64,000 bases of DNA from Neurospora tetraspora (lineage: Eukaryota; Ascomycota; Sordariomycetes; Sordariales; Sordariaceae). The notes under the pieces are model-generated. The model was not told where the DNA came from, did no database searches, and saw nothing but the letters and a program-made list of their open reading frames with translations. The stretch lies in the NCBI RefSeq assembly GCF_033439725.1, contig NW_026944386.1, forward strand, positions 2,976,001 to 3,040,000, written 5' to 3'. This document shows, one piece after another, positions 32,901 to 45,033 of the stretch. Each line of letters begins with the position of its first letter. The stretch's first letter is position 1. Made by a program: the position numbers and the translations under genes.

Positions 32901-35900
32901 GTCCGTTGGTGTTGCCTGTGGGGGCATCTGATGCTCCATCCCACCAATTTATGGTTGCATAAGTGCGTGCATATTCCAAACCTTCTAGAAAACCGACCGC
33001 TTCTACTGTGTAGACCGCTTTTTGTTCCATGCAGCCAGGACAGCTTGGCTCTCTTCTGAGACGACGGCGCCCGTGGTGGTCAGGTGGTCAGTGTACACCC
33101 TGCGACAAGTTGACAACAACGGCGACGGCGACGACAAGTGGACGATGCCACCATGACGAGAGGCACATTGGTCGATCGGTTCCCAGCACGCCGTGACCTG
33201 ACCCGCGATTCATGCATGGACCAGCCCTTTCCCGCGATAATCGTTTCCTCGTTTTCCCCATCCGCACGCGATCCATACCATATCCATCGGCATTTCCATC
33301 TTGAGGCCGGAGAACAACCGAGCGCACTGTGATGGTTTTGGGTTCTGGGGGATTTTGCGGTGTATGTGTGGATGGTTACATTCTCACCTTGTCCTTTTGG
33401 GCTTGGCTTTGGCGTCTTGGATGGAGGCGACCAGCACCAACACCTCGGCACTGGCCTGCTGGCAGACCGGTACTGACACTGGCACTGGATTGGCACTGGC
33501 ACACGGGCACACGGCTGATGGGCTTTACGCTAGGCGTGTTGTTCCCGTCTGGGGACAGGTAGCTGACCACCATGTTGTCTCTCGCCAGCCGTTTCGAAGC
33601 TCGACAGTGTGTGGTTTTCCCTACACCACATCGGCTAGGCCGCCTCGTCATTTTCGTATCGCGGTGATGCAGGAGACAAAACATCATGAACAGCTTGAAC
33701 ACGCCAGGCTTGCGTCCTTTTGCCCGTAAGAGTCAATATTGCGCACGTAAAAATGTGCGCGGAAGCCAAAACAACCAACGGGGCCTAGACTTGTGTGCTC
33801 AGCGAGCAATCTTATCCAAGGTGCCAAGTCGGCCTGGGCAGAACACGGGCTATATTATTGTTTCTGGGCATTGTCGCACGCAAGATGCGAAAGTTCCTTC
33901 AAAAGTGAAGCCGGTCGCGATTGCTGCCGAAAGGGCTGTAATCTCCCCAAGACGCGGAGGCGAAGATCTTCCCCATGGCACACGCCGCGATTCCTGGCCT
34001 TGTCAACAAGGTGCTCCTCTTCGGTCCTTGAGGCTCAAGGCTAGGAAATTGCTGTCCGATTGCCGGGCGGTAGTCCGACACCCACCGGTTGCGACACCTC
34101 TTGAAGGCCCGTGTGAGGCTGTCGTGACAGGGCAGGGGGTACAGAGCTGCCCTGCGATAGGGACACTGGTTGGCCGGGAAATTGCTGGATGCTGAGGAGC
34201 TTCAACGAGTCGGAAGGGCGCTAAAAACTGATGGTTCACTGGCGACACAGCAGTCTAAAGTTCAGGGTGATCCCTTGTGTAGAGTTTTCCAATTTTTATT
34301 TTCTTCAGTTTTTCAACAAGGAATATCGCCTTTGCGACGAACCTCACAATGTGCTTTGTACTGCGATTGCATGATAGCGCGAGGGAACTCCCGCGTTCGA
34401 TTGGCATGAAAAAGAGAAAGAAAGAAATTTCTGACATTTGATAGGGTTCGGGAACGTCGGCGGCTTGACCTTGTGGAGTGTCAGTCGTTGGTCTTCACCT
34501 TTTGCTCTGATTGAGGAAAGTGATGTTTCGTCCCCTTGTTGGCATCTTTGTTCATCATTGGGGGCCTGAACACTATGACGTAGCTCAAATTTCCCCCGTT
34601 CGTGATGAGGGACTGCCTGCCTGGTGAGGGTAATATCAGATCACCAGCCTCGGTGCCCTACAATGGATATGGCGAACATGACTCTTTGCGTGGAGGGGCA
34701 TTTGTGTGTTGCTATACTGGTTGTTTCATTGCTGTTTCCATATGACAAGTCTCAAGATACCGTGTTACTTGGCAACGTGCAGCTCCCGTCCCGGTACTGA
34801 GGGGACGACAACCTTAATCCAGCCTCGGCCGCGGCCAAACTCCGGAAAGAACGAGTTAAGGGAAATTGATCAACTCGATATGAAGTCTATATTGCCCAGC
34901 TGTCCGTTTGGCTATGGCATTCATGTGGTGATCCTTGCTGTCGTTTACGAATGCTCATCTGTAGTAGGTAGCTTTGCATGATGGTTGGAAATAGGCATAT
35001 TACACTCTGTGATAGGTGGTCGGTCTGACTTGCACATACCCTACAAACCAATGCCGTACACTGCACCCAATTTGGCGTTAACACGGGAAACCGCCTCACC
35101 GTGACTTGTTATGTCCGGTGAATGGGACCGAAGACGGGAGTCCGATCTCATCAGACTGAGCCGGCAATAACACCGCAACGTCTTGGACCTGTCTGGTTGA
35201 ATCCAAGACCCTAGACTCCCCGTTCCCGTCTAAATTGCCATGGCGCTGTTGCACGGCAGACCAAAACAGACCGACGGGTAGGCACGGGTTCGACCGTTGC
35301 CCACGGGTCAATGTATGCCATGCAGCATGTCACGAACGACGGTGACTTCTCAATGGAAGACGAGACAGGCGAGGACGACAGCAATGATCAACCGTTTCCA
35401 GTGGGTGAGATGGGCGAGCCATGGAAGCCAGTTTCTGGCAGGCATCCGTCGATTGGTTTCCCCTTCTCATCGTTGCCGGCAGGGATCGAGCTCTCATGGC
35501 AACGATAAGGGCTCTTTTGGCCACTGACTAGCCAGTCAAAGCGAAGCAATTGCACGGCATGGGTGTACCCCAGCTTCCGGCTCATGACGGACAGCGTGAG
35601 AGGGCCAAAGCTTGTTCGCGCCTATAATCGAGAGCTCGATACAGTCGAGGATGCAGTGTGTATTCTGCTCTCAGTAAGGTACTCTGTCGCCAAGGAATTA
35701 GCGTGGAGCTTCACGACTCTGGCCTTATCATCTCCCGTGAGAGCAGCTCAACTTCCCCTGGCCAAGCTGCATAGCGATGCATCAACACACAATTCCATCT
35801 CATAAAAGCAAATGCAGCGCATAGGGGAAGGCAGACGATGCCTGGGCCAGACGAGGCCGTACGAGGCCATACCGACTGGCGCAGCCGAGGGTAGATAGCA

Positions 35901-37369
35901 TGAATTATGGAGTCGTGATTATCCATCCCGAGTGACCGCCAAACTGCCTGGTGCAAATGGCAACTCTGGGCCGGCTGACCGCCAAGTGTTCTGGAGACTT
36001 GCTCGCCGTTTGTGAGTTTGTGGTGCCGGCGGATTTGCTGGTGAGTGTGAGGTTGGGAGTGCTGGTCTACTGCGGCGGCCCTGGGGCTCTGGCAACGCCC
36101 GCCTGGCACTCACCCGCCGGGCCTTTCGTGTGGGAAAAACAGAAAATCCTTTCTGATTTCTGGTTTCCTCGTCGTCATTCAAGAAGCGCGAGCCAATCAG
36201 AGGCCGCGACGGCCGGTGTGGAGGTGGGCAGCCAGAAAATCCCGCAGGCTTTTGGCTGACAAGGTACGCAGGTGGAGAGGCACGGACAGGTACCTCAGAC
36301 GGGCTCGATTGCGGCTTGTGGTAGTGAGCGGCCAGAGGGCAAAGGCAGAGGGCGGGGTGGAGGTACCTGGACGCATTGGACGATCCAGGTATCCTGCGGT
36401 AACTCCAGGTCATTGCGACCTGCACTCTGGGAGACCCGCTTTTTCACAAACCCCCTGTTCATGGCCGGGGTGTCAGCCATTCCACTTGCTTGTGAGGTTG
36501 GACTTCTCGGAAGGAAGGCAATCACATTCAATCGCGGTCTGCTCTTTGGGGCGTGCCGTAGTGGTAGTTAGTGCGGTGCGCTGGAAGGTAGTGCTTGTCC
36601 GCCTCGCCAGCTTGCCAGCGCTGGGCGGTCGCACCGTGTCAATTGGACGACCAAAGAGGCCGACCTGAGGCCGACCCACCAAAGAGGTAAGCAAAGAACG
36701 GATGGCGAGGACAGTCTGGGCACAGGCGCACACGGTGGCATCGCGTGGAGGCGGGCTCCAACTCGAACACTCTTCTCTTTCCAGGAACGGGACGGCTCCT
36801 CTGGGGGCTCCTCTGGGCTCCTGGTTCATTCGAAGGCCGACCGACGCGTTACTCCATCACCGTCTAAAAATCGAACCCTACGTTGGGCCGCAGAGTCGGT
36901 GGTCGTCAGGGCACAAGTCGTTCTTTCTTGCGAGCTGTGGGCACTGGGCAGAGAGTGAAGGACCAGGGACGTGCACGGTTCTGGTTTCGTAGTCCCAGTT
37001 CCAGCGGTCGAACTAGCAAGCAGGTACGCGGTACCTGGTGCTAGCGCAGTCTCCACACTCTGTTCCGCTCGATGGGGTGCCCGTCTGGAAAGTGGACTCT
37101 GTGGGTGCATTGAGAATTGAAGGGTGAACTGGAAGGTGAATGCATTGGCGGGCGGACAGGGCACCAGAGCTACCAGGGCCAACAAGGACGACAAGGTACC
37201 GGGTACAGTCAACGATACAGTGCCGGGGCCTGCAGCCCACTCGTCGCAGCGGATCGTAGCTGGCGAATCCCCCAGTCTGGCGTGCGTACCAAAGAAGGTT
37301 GGCTTCCATCTTTGGCCGGAAAGGTCGCTCATCGTTCGGTCACCGGCCGGAAAGATTGAAATACCTTTC
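29916..37369. other. Gene-poor region, right part
   Basis: About 7.5 kb between the foldback element and the pma-1 leader. Longer frames exist on both strands (31170-31814 minus, 214 codons; 33686-34195 plus, 169 codons; 36216-36668 plus, 150 codons), but their translations are compositionally arbitrary, overlap each other antisense and show no domain. I therefore see no supported gene. The region is GC-balanced, unlike the RIP relic at the left edge. It could hold distal regulatory DNA or non-coding transcripts; the sequence alone does not show either. Confidence 0.5.
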
Positions 37370-37902
37370 TCGCCCGCTCCCTCGACTCGCACCTCCTCTT
37401 CTTTTCCTCACGCTCGAAGGCTTTTTTAATCCCTCCCTTCGTCGTGAATCTCCCCAACTCCTAATACTTTTTTCCTTATCGACCCATATCCCTCGGTCTA
37501 CTTCCTCTCGTGTGGACGATTTCACCATCTTCCAACGCCTACGCCACATACCTATTAGGTCATCAAAACAATACCCTACCGCCGCGTTCCCGAAAACCCT
37601 ACTAGGTCCGTTCACCTTTTGCGAAATCTACATATACCCGCAACTTCTTCCCACCACCAATCTGCTCCATCCACTTTCAGCACCACCCCACCTGCGGACG
37701 CGAGCTGTTCCTGGGATATCCAAGCTTTGCCTACCGCACACTCCACTCCTACTCATACCACCAACTTCTACTTCAACTTCTTCCTCCCACCTACTTGTCA
37801 GACTCTGCTCATCTCTCCGAGACCTAATCCTAACATCGCTTTCCTCTCTACAGTACCTTAATATACGCCTAGCAGAGCTTTGATCTGCCAACAATAACGC
37901 CA
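37370..37902 (+). promoter_or_regulatory. Pyrimidine-rich promoter/5' leader of pma-1
   Basis: The 530 bases before the pma-1 start are strongly C/T-rich on the plus strand, with many CTTCC, CTCC and TACC words and few purine runs. Long pyrimidine-rich leaders are usual for very highly expressed genes in Neurospora. An open frame (37299-37883) runs through it but is a by-product of base composition. No exact TATA box or transcription start can be fixed from the sequence. Confidence 0.4.
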
Positions 37903-40900
37903 ATGGCGGACCACTCGGCCAGCGGCGCTCCTGCGCTGTCGACCAACATCGAGAGCGGAAAGTTCGACGAGAAGGCGGCGGAGCAGGGTGCTCCTTACCA
38001 GCCTAAGCCCAAGGTTGAAGATGATGATGAGGATGAGGACATCGATGCCCTCATCGAGGATCTCGAGTCCCACGATGGAAACGATGTTGTAAGTTGTCTA
38101 CTACACCCCCAATTGGCAACGCACAGCATTCTAACCCACTTCAACAGGAGGAGGAGGAGGAAGAGGGCACTCCCGCCGGTGGCGGCCGCGTCGTCCCCGA
38201 GGACATGCTCCAGACTGACACCCGTGTCGGTCTCACATCCGAGGAGGTTGTCCAGCGCCGTCGCAAGTACGGTCTCAACCAGATGAAGGAGGAGAAGGAG
38301 AACCACTTTCTCAAGTTCCTTGGTTTCTTCGTCGGTCCCATTCAGTTCGTCATGGAGGTACGTTGCCATCACACGCCAAGAAGCGTTTCGATCCATCCCG
38401 CTATCCCTGCGGTTGGTGAAACGAAACGCGACGGCGCCCCCACGCGACTCTGCCGCATAGATGCTGACTAGTACTACTACAGGGTGCTGCCGTCCTTGCT
38501 GCCGGTCTTGAGGACTGGGTTGATTTCGGTGTCATCTGCGGTCTGCTGCTTCTTAACGCCGCTGTCGGTTTCGTTCAGGAATTCCAGGCTGGTTCTATTG
38601 TCGACGAGTTGAAGAAGTAAGTTGCCAACAACGAGCCGCCAAACAACGCCACTGAGCAATCCGCTAACCTACTTCCCCTTTCAGGACTCTTGCTCTCAAG
38701 GCTGTCGTTCTCCGTGATGGTACTCTCAAGGAGATTGAGGCTCCCGAGGTCGTTCCCGGTGATATCCTCCAGGTTGAGGAGGGTACCATTATCCCCGCTG
38801 ATGGTCGCATCGTCACCGATGATGCCTTCCTCCAGGTTGATCAGTCTGCTCTTACCGGCGAGTCTCTTGCTGTCGACAAGCACAAGGGTGACAACGTTTT
38901 CGCTTCCTCCGCTGTCAAGCGTGGTGAGGCTTTCGTCGTCATCACCTCCACCGGTGACAACACCTTCGTCGGTCGTGCCGCTGCCCTCGTCAACGCTGCT
39001 AGCGGCGGCACTGGTCACTTCACTGAGGTCTTGAACGGTATCGGTACCATTCTCCTCATTCTCGTCATCTTCACTCTCCTCATCGTCTGGGTTTCCTCTT
39101 TCTACCGCTCCAACCCCATCGTCCAAATCCTCGAGTTCACCCTTGCCATCACCATCATCGGTGTCCCCGTCGGTCTTCCCGCTGTCGTCACCACCACCAT
39201 GGCTGTCGGTGCCGCCTACCTCGCCAAGAAGAAGGCCATCGTCCAGAAGCTCTCCGCTATCGAGTCCCTTGCTGGCGTCGAGATTCTCTGCTCCGACAAG
39301 ACTGGTACCCTCACCAAGAACAAGCTCTCCCTCCATGACCCCTACACCGTCGCTGGTGTGGACCCCGAGGACCTCATGCTTACTGCCTGCTTGGCCGCTT
39401 CCCGCAAGAAGAAGGGTATTGATGCCATCGACAAGGCTTTCCTCAAGTCCCTTAAGTTCTACCCCCGCGCCAAGTCCGTCCTCTCCAAGTACAAGGTTAT
39501 CCAGTTCCACCCCTTCGATCCCGTCTCCAAGAAGGTCGTCGCCGTTGTCGAGTCTCCCCAGGGTGAGCGCATCACTTGCGTCAAGGGTGCCCCTCTTTTC
39601 GTTCTGAAGACTGTCGAGGAGGACCACCCCATCCCCGAGGAGGTTGACCAGGCCTACAAGAACAAGGTTGCCGAGTTCGCTACCCGTGGTTTCCGTTCTC
39701 TTGGTGTTGCCCGCAAGCGTGGTGAGGGTTCTTGGGAGATTCTCGGTATCATGCCCTGCATGGATCCCCCCCGTCATGATACCTACAAGACTGTCTGCGA
39801 GGCCAAGACTCTCGGTCTCTCCATCAAGATGCTTACTGGTGATGCCGTCGGTATTGCTCGCGAGACTTCTCGCCAGCTCGGTCTCGGTACCAACATCTAC
39901 AACGCTGAGCGCCTTGGTCTCGGTGGTGGCGGTGACATGCCCGGCTCTGAGGTCTACGATTTCGTTGAGGCTGCCGATGGTTTCGCCGAGGTATTCCCCC
40001 AGCACAAGTACAACGTCGTCGAGATTCTCCAGCAGCGCGGTTACCTTGTTGCCATGACTGGTGACGGTGTCAACGATGCTCCCTCGCTCAAGAAGGCTGA
40101 TACTGGTATTGCTGTCGAGGGTGCCTCCGATGCTGCCCGCTCCGCTGCCGATATCGTCTTCCTTGCCCCTGGTCTCGGTGCCATCATTGATGCCCTCAAG
40201 ACTTCTCGCCAGATTTTCCACCGCATGTACGCCTACGTTGTCTACCGTATCGCTCTGTCCATCCACTTGGAGATTTTCCTCGGTCTTTGGATCGCCATTC
40301 TCAACCGTTCCCTCAACATTGAGCTTGTTGTCTTCATCGCCATTTTCGCCGATGTTGCCACCCTTGCCATTGCCTACGACAACGCCCCCTACTCGCAGAC
40401 CCCCGTCAAGTGGAACCTCCCCAAGCTCTGGGGTATGTCCGTCCTCCTCGGTGTCGTCCTTGCCATCGGTACCTGGATCACTGTCACCACCATGTACGCT
40501 CAGGGTGAGAACGGCGGTATCGTCCAGAACTTCGGTAACATGGATGAGGTTCTCTTCCTCCAGATCTCTCTCACTGAGAACTGGCTCATCTTCATCACTC
40601 GTGCCAACGGTCCCTTCTGGTCCTCGATCCCCTCGTGGCAGCTCAGCGGTGCTATCTTCCTCGTTGATATTCTTGCCACCTGCTTCACCATCTGGGGCTG
40701 GTTCGAGCACTCCGACACCTCCATCGTCGCCGTTGTCCGTATCTGGATCTTCTCCTTCGGTATCTTCTGCATCATGGGCGGTGTCTACTACATCCTCCAG
40801 GACAGCGTTGGCTTCGATAACCTTATGCACGGCAAGTCCCCCAAGGGCAACCAGAAGCAGCGCTCGCTTGAGGACTTTGGTAAGTTACAATCCCTTCTAT

Positions 40901-40993
40901 CTAACCTTGATCCATTGGACACTGGCTAACATCACTTCCTTCACAGTTGTCTCTCTCCAGCGTGTCTCTACTCAGCATGAGAAGTCGCAATAA
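37903..40993 (+). CDS. Plasma-membrane H+-ATPase Pma1 (P-type, class IIIA)
   Basis: Five exons, 37903-38088, 38148-38357, 38483-38616, 38685-40879 and 40947-40993, giving 923 residues. This pump hydrolyses ATP to export protons and sets the plasma-membrane potential that drives nutrient uptake. Visible signatures: an acidic N-terminus (DDDEDEDID and a Glu run), LTGES in the actuator domain, the phosphorylated aspartate Asp381 in [15 protein letters not shown] in the nucleotide domain, and [17 protein letters not shown] in the hinge. About ten membrane helices are expected, with clear ones before and after the catalytic loops. The C-terminal regulatory tail ends [11 protein letters not shown] and contains the Ser-Thr pair that in yeast is phosphorylated when glucose activates the pump. 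As I recall, N. crassa Pma1 has 920 residues with Asp378, so three extra residues lie in the N-terminal tail. Codon bias is extreme. Confidence 0.98.
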
Positions 40994-42474
40994 GCGATAT
41001 AATGATTTTCCGGGTGCAATGTTCATGAAGGTTGCCTGATTGAAATGACGGGATGATAACTCCATATGACCCCCCCTTGGTATACCCCTTGGTGGCAACT
41101 CAGCCATTGAAGATTTTAGATTAGGGCTGGGAGTTTGCCGCCAGGCTTTTCTTTCTGGAATTTGTATCCACAACTTCTTTTTAGGGGTATACGTACCCAT
41201 TACATTTCTTAGATACTAATACTAAAACCGTAAAATCTAATAACCTAATAAGTTCCTGTGAAATCTGCCATGTTGAGCGCGTGAAGTCTTGGACACTTGG
41301 GGTGACTCCTAGAGACTCGAATGCACACTGGAGATTTTTGGTCCTTCAGCTCCTCATGTTTGGGTGGTTTCCCAGGAGTTGGGTGGTGTTGTAGGTAAGG
41401 AAATGCAGGTACCCGTGACCTGGCAAAGTGGGCCTGCCTGACTCTCCAAAAAGTCTGAACACCACGCTAACATGGAGCTGGCCACGAGACGAGCGCAATG
41501 ACATAACTATTTCTCTTCCCTCAACTTCTGACTGGCTTCTGGCGCCACTACCGACTCGGTCAACCTTTGTGTGTCAAAACGTCAGATCCTTAATACACAA
41601 TACGCTCCTGGGTAAGTGCTCAACAACGTAAACGCGCTCAGACACAGTCTCGGCATTCCAAAGGCAAATTTCAACAGTCGCTAACTACGTTCACAGATAC
41701 TTACTGTGTTTTGTATCTCTACTTTCGGCTTACAGTGCATACAACGCGCAATACCTATCGCGGGAGCAACTGCGCATGGCCTCCGATCATCATTCATTGA
41801 AGACGACCTTTCAAACTTACTCTTGGCTTGCCGGTACGGATTGGATCGGTAGTGCAGCATAGAGGATCGGTCGTCACTTCCCCTTGTGTCACACACGGCG
41901 GCGGACTGGTTGTATCAGAAGGAAAGAGCTATCGTGCATTGTCTGCATTGAACGAGCAAAAGAGGCAGGCGAAAGAGACGTTTCGGGAAGGCAGAGGGCC
42001 AAGCATTTCAAGGCTTTGCACAAACGCTTGGCTAGGACAGGCTGCCAGATTCCAGCCGAGAACAACATCGCTCCTGCCAAGCAAGCAAGCAAACTTGGCA
42101 GCGGTCTGTGAAGCGCAAGCTCCTAAGGCAGCTTTGTTGAGCTTTGGGCGACACAGCGTTGCGTGAAGAACCAAACCATTCTGCCTTGTACTTGGCACGG
42201 TTATTTCTGGTTTGTGGGCTGTGAGGACGTGTGGGGAAAAGGTTTGGATGAAAGATTGCGTGTGAAGGGTTCTCTTACAGAAACGGGCCAAGCACAGACG
42301 AAAAGGCCAGCGGAGACAAAACCCTCGAGACGAACAAGAGGTTATTCTTGTCGTGGCCTGTGGCAGGATTTGTCACATTGTGATACTTGTAAGGAGCTTT
42401 TTGTCCCCTTTTTGTGAGAACGCACATTGTCCATATCTTGCCGACTTGGCAGCGGCGAGAGCAAGACTTCGAAG
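40994..42474. other. Intergenic region between pma-1 and the WD40 gene
   Basis: About 1.5 kb. The first 250 bases are the pma-1 3' flank, with AT-rich words around 41200-41260. The rest shows only short overlapping frames with no domain. The promoter of the WD40 gene should lie near 42200-42474. Confidence 0.5.
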
Positions 42475-44654
42475 ATGCCGGTAGAGCTCCCGGGGTTCTA
42501 TTTTGGTACGTATGGTGGACTCTTTCCTTCGCACCCACGAGTGCTCCATGATGTGGAATCCGACCCGAGATGGGGAAAGCTACGTAACCGGGGAGCGGGC
42601 AACCCCCGCATAGACTGTTATAGCTCACTAACACTCTTCTAGACCCCGAAAAGGGCAAATACTTCAAGATAGAAGACAGCAAAACGGCACCAACGACTCG
42701 CTACACCAATAACGATGTAAAGCGTCGTCGTCTTCTCGAGGAGAAGAAGCGTGTAGAAGAGGAAAAGGCAAAGAGGCTACTTGCGTTCCCTCGAAAACTA
42801 AAGCGAGCAAAGATCCTGCAAGACCCTCTTCTGGGAGGGTTCCTGGAAAGAGAGACAGCCCAGGATAGGCCAGTGCTTCACAATGGCCGAGATGACGATA
42901 CGGTGATAAAATCATGGGCCAGAGGGTTGAGTGACAAGGGAAAGGTCGACCTCTGGCCGGACCTGATTCAAAACGGGATCATGATTGGAACCATTTCTCA
43001 CTTGTGGGTTGGAGGTTCGGACTCGAGGACAGGGCTGGGAGTTACTTATGCCGGTAGGTGCTTTTTTCCAAGAGGTCAGTTTGAACCGGTATACTGATGA
43101 TCAGAGCAGCGGTTGACGACGACTCCTTGACGAGCTCGTACATCCCGAGGGATGGGGCTGATGAGTAAGTTGTTCTAACTGCCTTGACACTTGGCAAAAT
43201 GCTGATCTTACATCGCTATTAGAATCAACTTCGCCTACGCGAACGTCAGATACAGGCGGACGGATTTCATGCCAATGCCGGAAACAATCACCATTCCTCA
43301 GCTCTCCTCGCTCAGATTTCATGAGCCATCCGGTCGGATGTTCCTCACATCTAGGATGCCGACGCGCACTCCCTCCATCGCTTGGTTCTCTCCAAGTCAA
43401 TCCGAGCCTCCCATAGAAGAAGAGGAGCGGCCGACATGGCAGCTGGGCAACTGTAAGTCTTTCTCCTCCCCATATTCTCTCAACACATTAGTCATGATGA
43501 AGCTCAGTAGTCGACTAACCCCCTCGACAGCCCCCAACCTAATCAAAATCTCCGCGCCCACCCCCAAGGGTACCAAATACGGTGTCATCAACACCTCCTG
43601 CCCGGCACCCTCCTACTCCCGCCTCACCTGCATCGCCGGCGGCGACGTCGGTCTCCTCCAACTCACCAACGACTCCCGCCTAAGCTGGCTAACCAAGCCT
43701 CCACCGCCATCCTCCTCCTCCAAGACCAACCATGACTCAGCACCACCCATGGCCAAGCACGGCGAAGTCCTCAGCCTCGATTTTTTGACAGTCAACCCAG
43801 CCGAAGTGATCCTCGTCGGCGGACGCACCGGCCGCGTCTGCGTGCTGGACATGCGCGTCCCCGAGGAGGAATGGGGCTGGATCAAGCACCCCAGCAGTGC
43901 GGCGCACGTCCGCTCTGTCGGGAGCCACGGGGTGCTGGTGGCGGGTCCTATGAGCGCCATGCGTCTGTATGACATCCGGTGGTGCAAGACTGAAAAGGGT
44001 AGCACCATCAGTGATAATGACGGCGGTGACGGTACTACTAGTATTGATACGGTTATGGATTGGCAACCCTCGCGGTCTGGCTCCGGTCCTGGTAGCAGCA
44101 GCAGAAGCAGCAAAAACAAACCCTATCACAACCACCAGAAACCACCACAACAACACCGACCCAGGACAAGAAAACCAACCCCCTTCAACCCCCTAACCAT
44201 GTCCACCCCCACCACCCCCATCCTCACCTTCCCCTCCTACCGCAACGCCGAAAACATCCACATCGGCTTCGACGTCCTCTCCTCGCCGCACTACACTCCT
44301 TACAACCTCGCGGCCGCCGCGCACGACGACGGGACGGTGGGACTTTACTCCTTGCTCGACGGCTCGCGCGTGCCGAGCAAGACGATCGATAGGATCGGTT
44401 TCTCGGGATTCGGGGGAGACGATGATGATGATGCAGATGCAGATGTAGGACCGTATGATGCTTTCAGCAGGGGGAACGTGATCAAGAGTTTGATGTTTCA
44501 GACGTTACCGGGCGATAGACATCCGAGCTTGTTTGTGGGTGAAGGGCCGAGGATTAAGAAGTACTCGTTTGGGGTGGAGACTAGTAAGGGGAGGAAGAAC
44601 AAGAATAGGACGGCGAGGGTGGAGGAGGGTTATGGCTGTGAAGAGGAGTTTTGA
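42475..44654 (+). CDS. DCAF4/WDR21-like WD40 protein
   Basis: Five exons, 42475-42505, 42643-43053, 43110-43164, 43223-43452 and 43531-44654, giving 616 residues. The N-terminus reads LPGFYFDPEKGKYFKI across the first splice, which is the hallmark of DCAF4/WDR21, a proposed substrate receptor of CUL4-DDB1 ubiquitin ligases. A charged coiled-coil segment (Arg/Glu/Lys-rich) follows, then degenerate WD40 repeats in the C-terminal half, for example GRTGRVCVLDMR, MRLYDIRW and HDDGTVGLYSLLDG. A low-complexity insert of Ser, Asn, Gln and His lies between two blades, and an Asp run (DDDDDADAD) sits in a late loop. The acceptor of intron 2 is a tandem NAGNAG, and the intron at 43453-43530 is a stop-free multiple of three, so small isoforms are possible. 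The family assignment rests mainly on the N-terminal motif. Confidence 0.8.
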
Positions 44655-45033
44655 GGACATTGCGAAGTGAGGAAGGTTATCTGCGATCGATGAATTACGA
44701 CGCGTTGTTACGGGCGTCGCGAAAGAAAAGTATATGCTGTTAGAACCTGGGCACGGATAGAGTCGGTATAGAATTAGCATAGTAGCGTTGAAAATAACAA
44801 ATGACATGTCACACGGCGTGTATGTCCTGGGCATCGTAGGAAACAGTACGTTATTGAAGCCAATCATCCCCATTAGTCAATCTAACGTGGGCCCCATAAC
44901 GCCCATAGAGCTCTGCCATGTCCTTCATGTATCTACATTCCCCTCTGTGAACCTACGATGCCTTCCTTTCTCATTAGTGACTTGCCTTCGTGGGGTACCC
45001 ATTAATCCCTGATTCTCGTATATACCCCGTCCA
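44655..45033. other. Convergent 3' spacer
   Basis: A 379-bp spacer between the stop codons of two genes facing each other. It should carry both 3' UTRs. It holds no gene or repeat that I recognise. Confidence 0.5.

Noticed and set aside
38575-40830. 751-codon open frame antisense to pma-1
   Set aside because: It mirrors the main exon. Strong C-ending codon bias in pma-1 removes stops from this antisense frame; the translation is acidic low complexity without domains.
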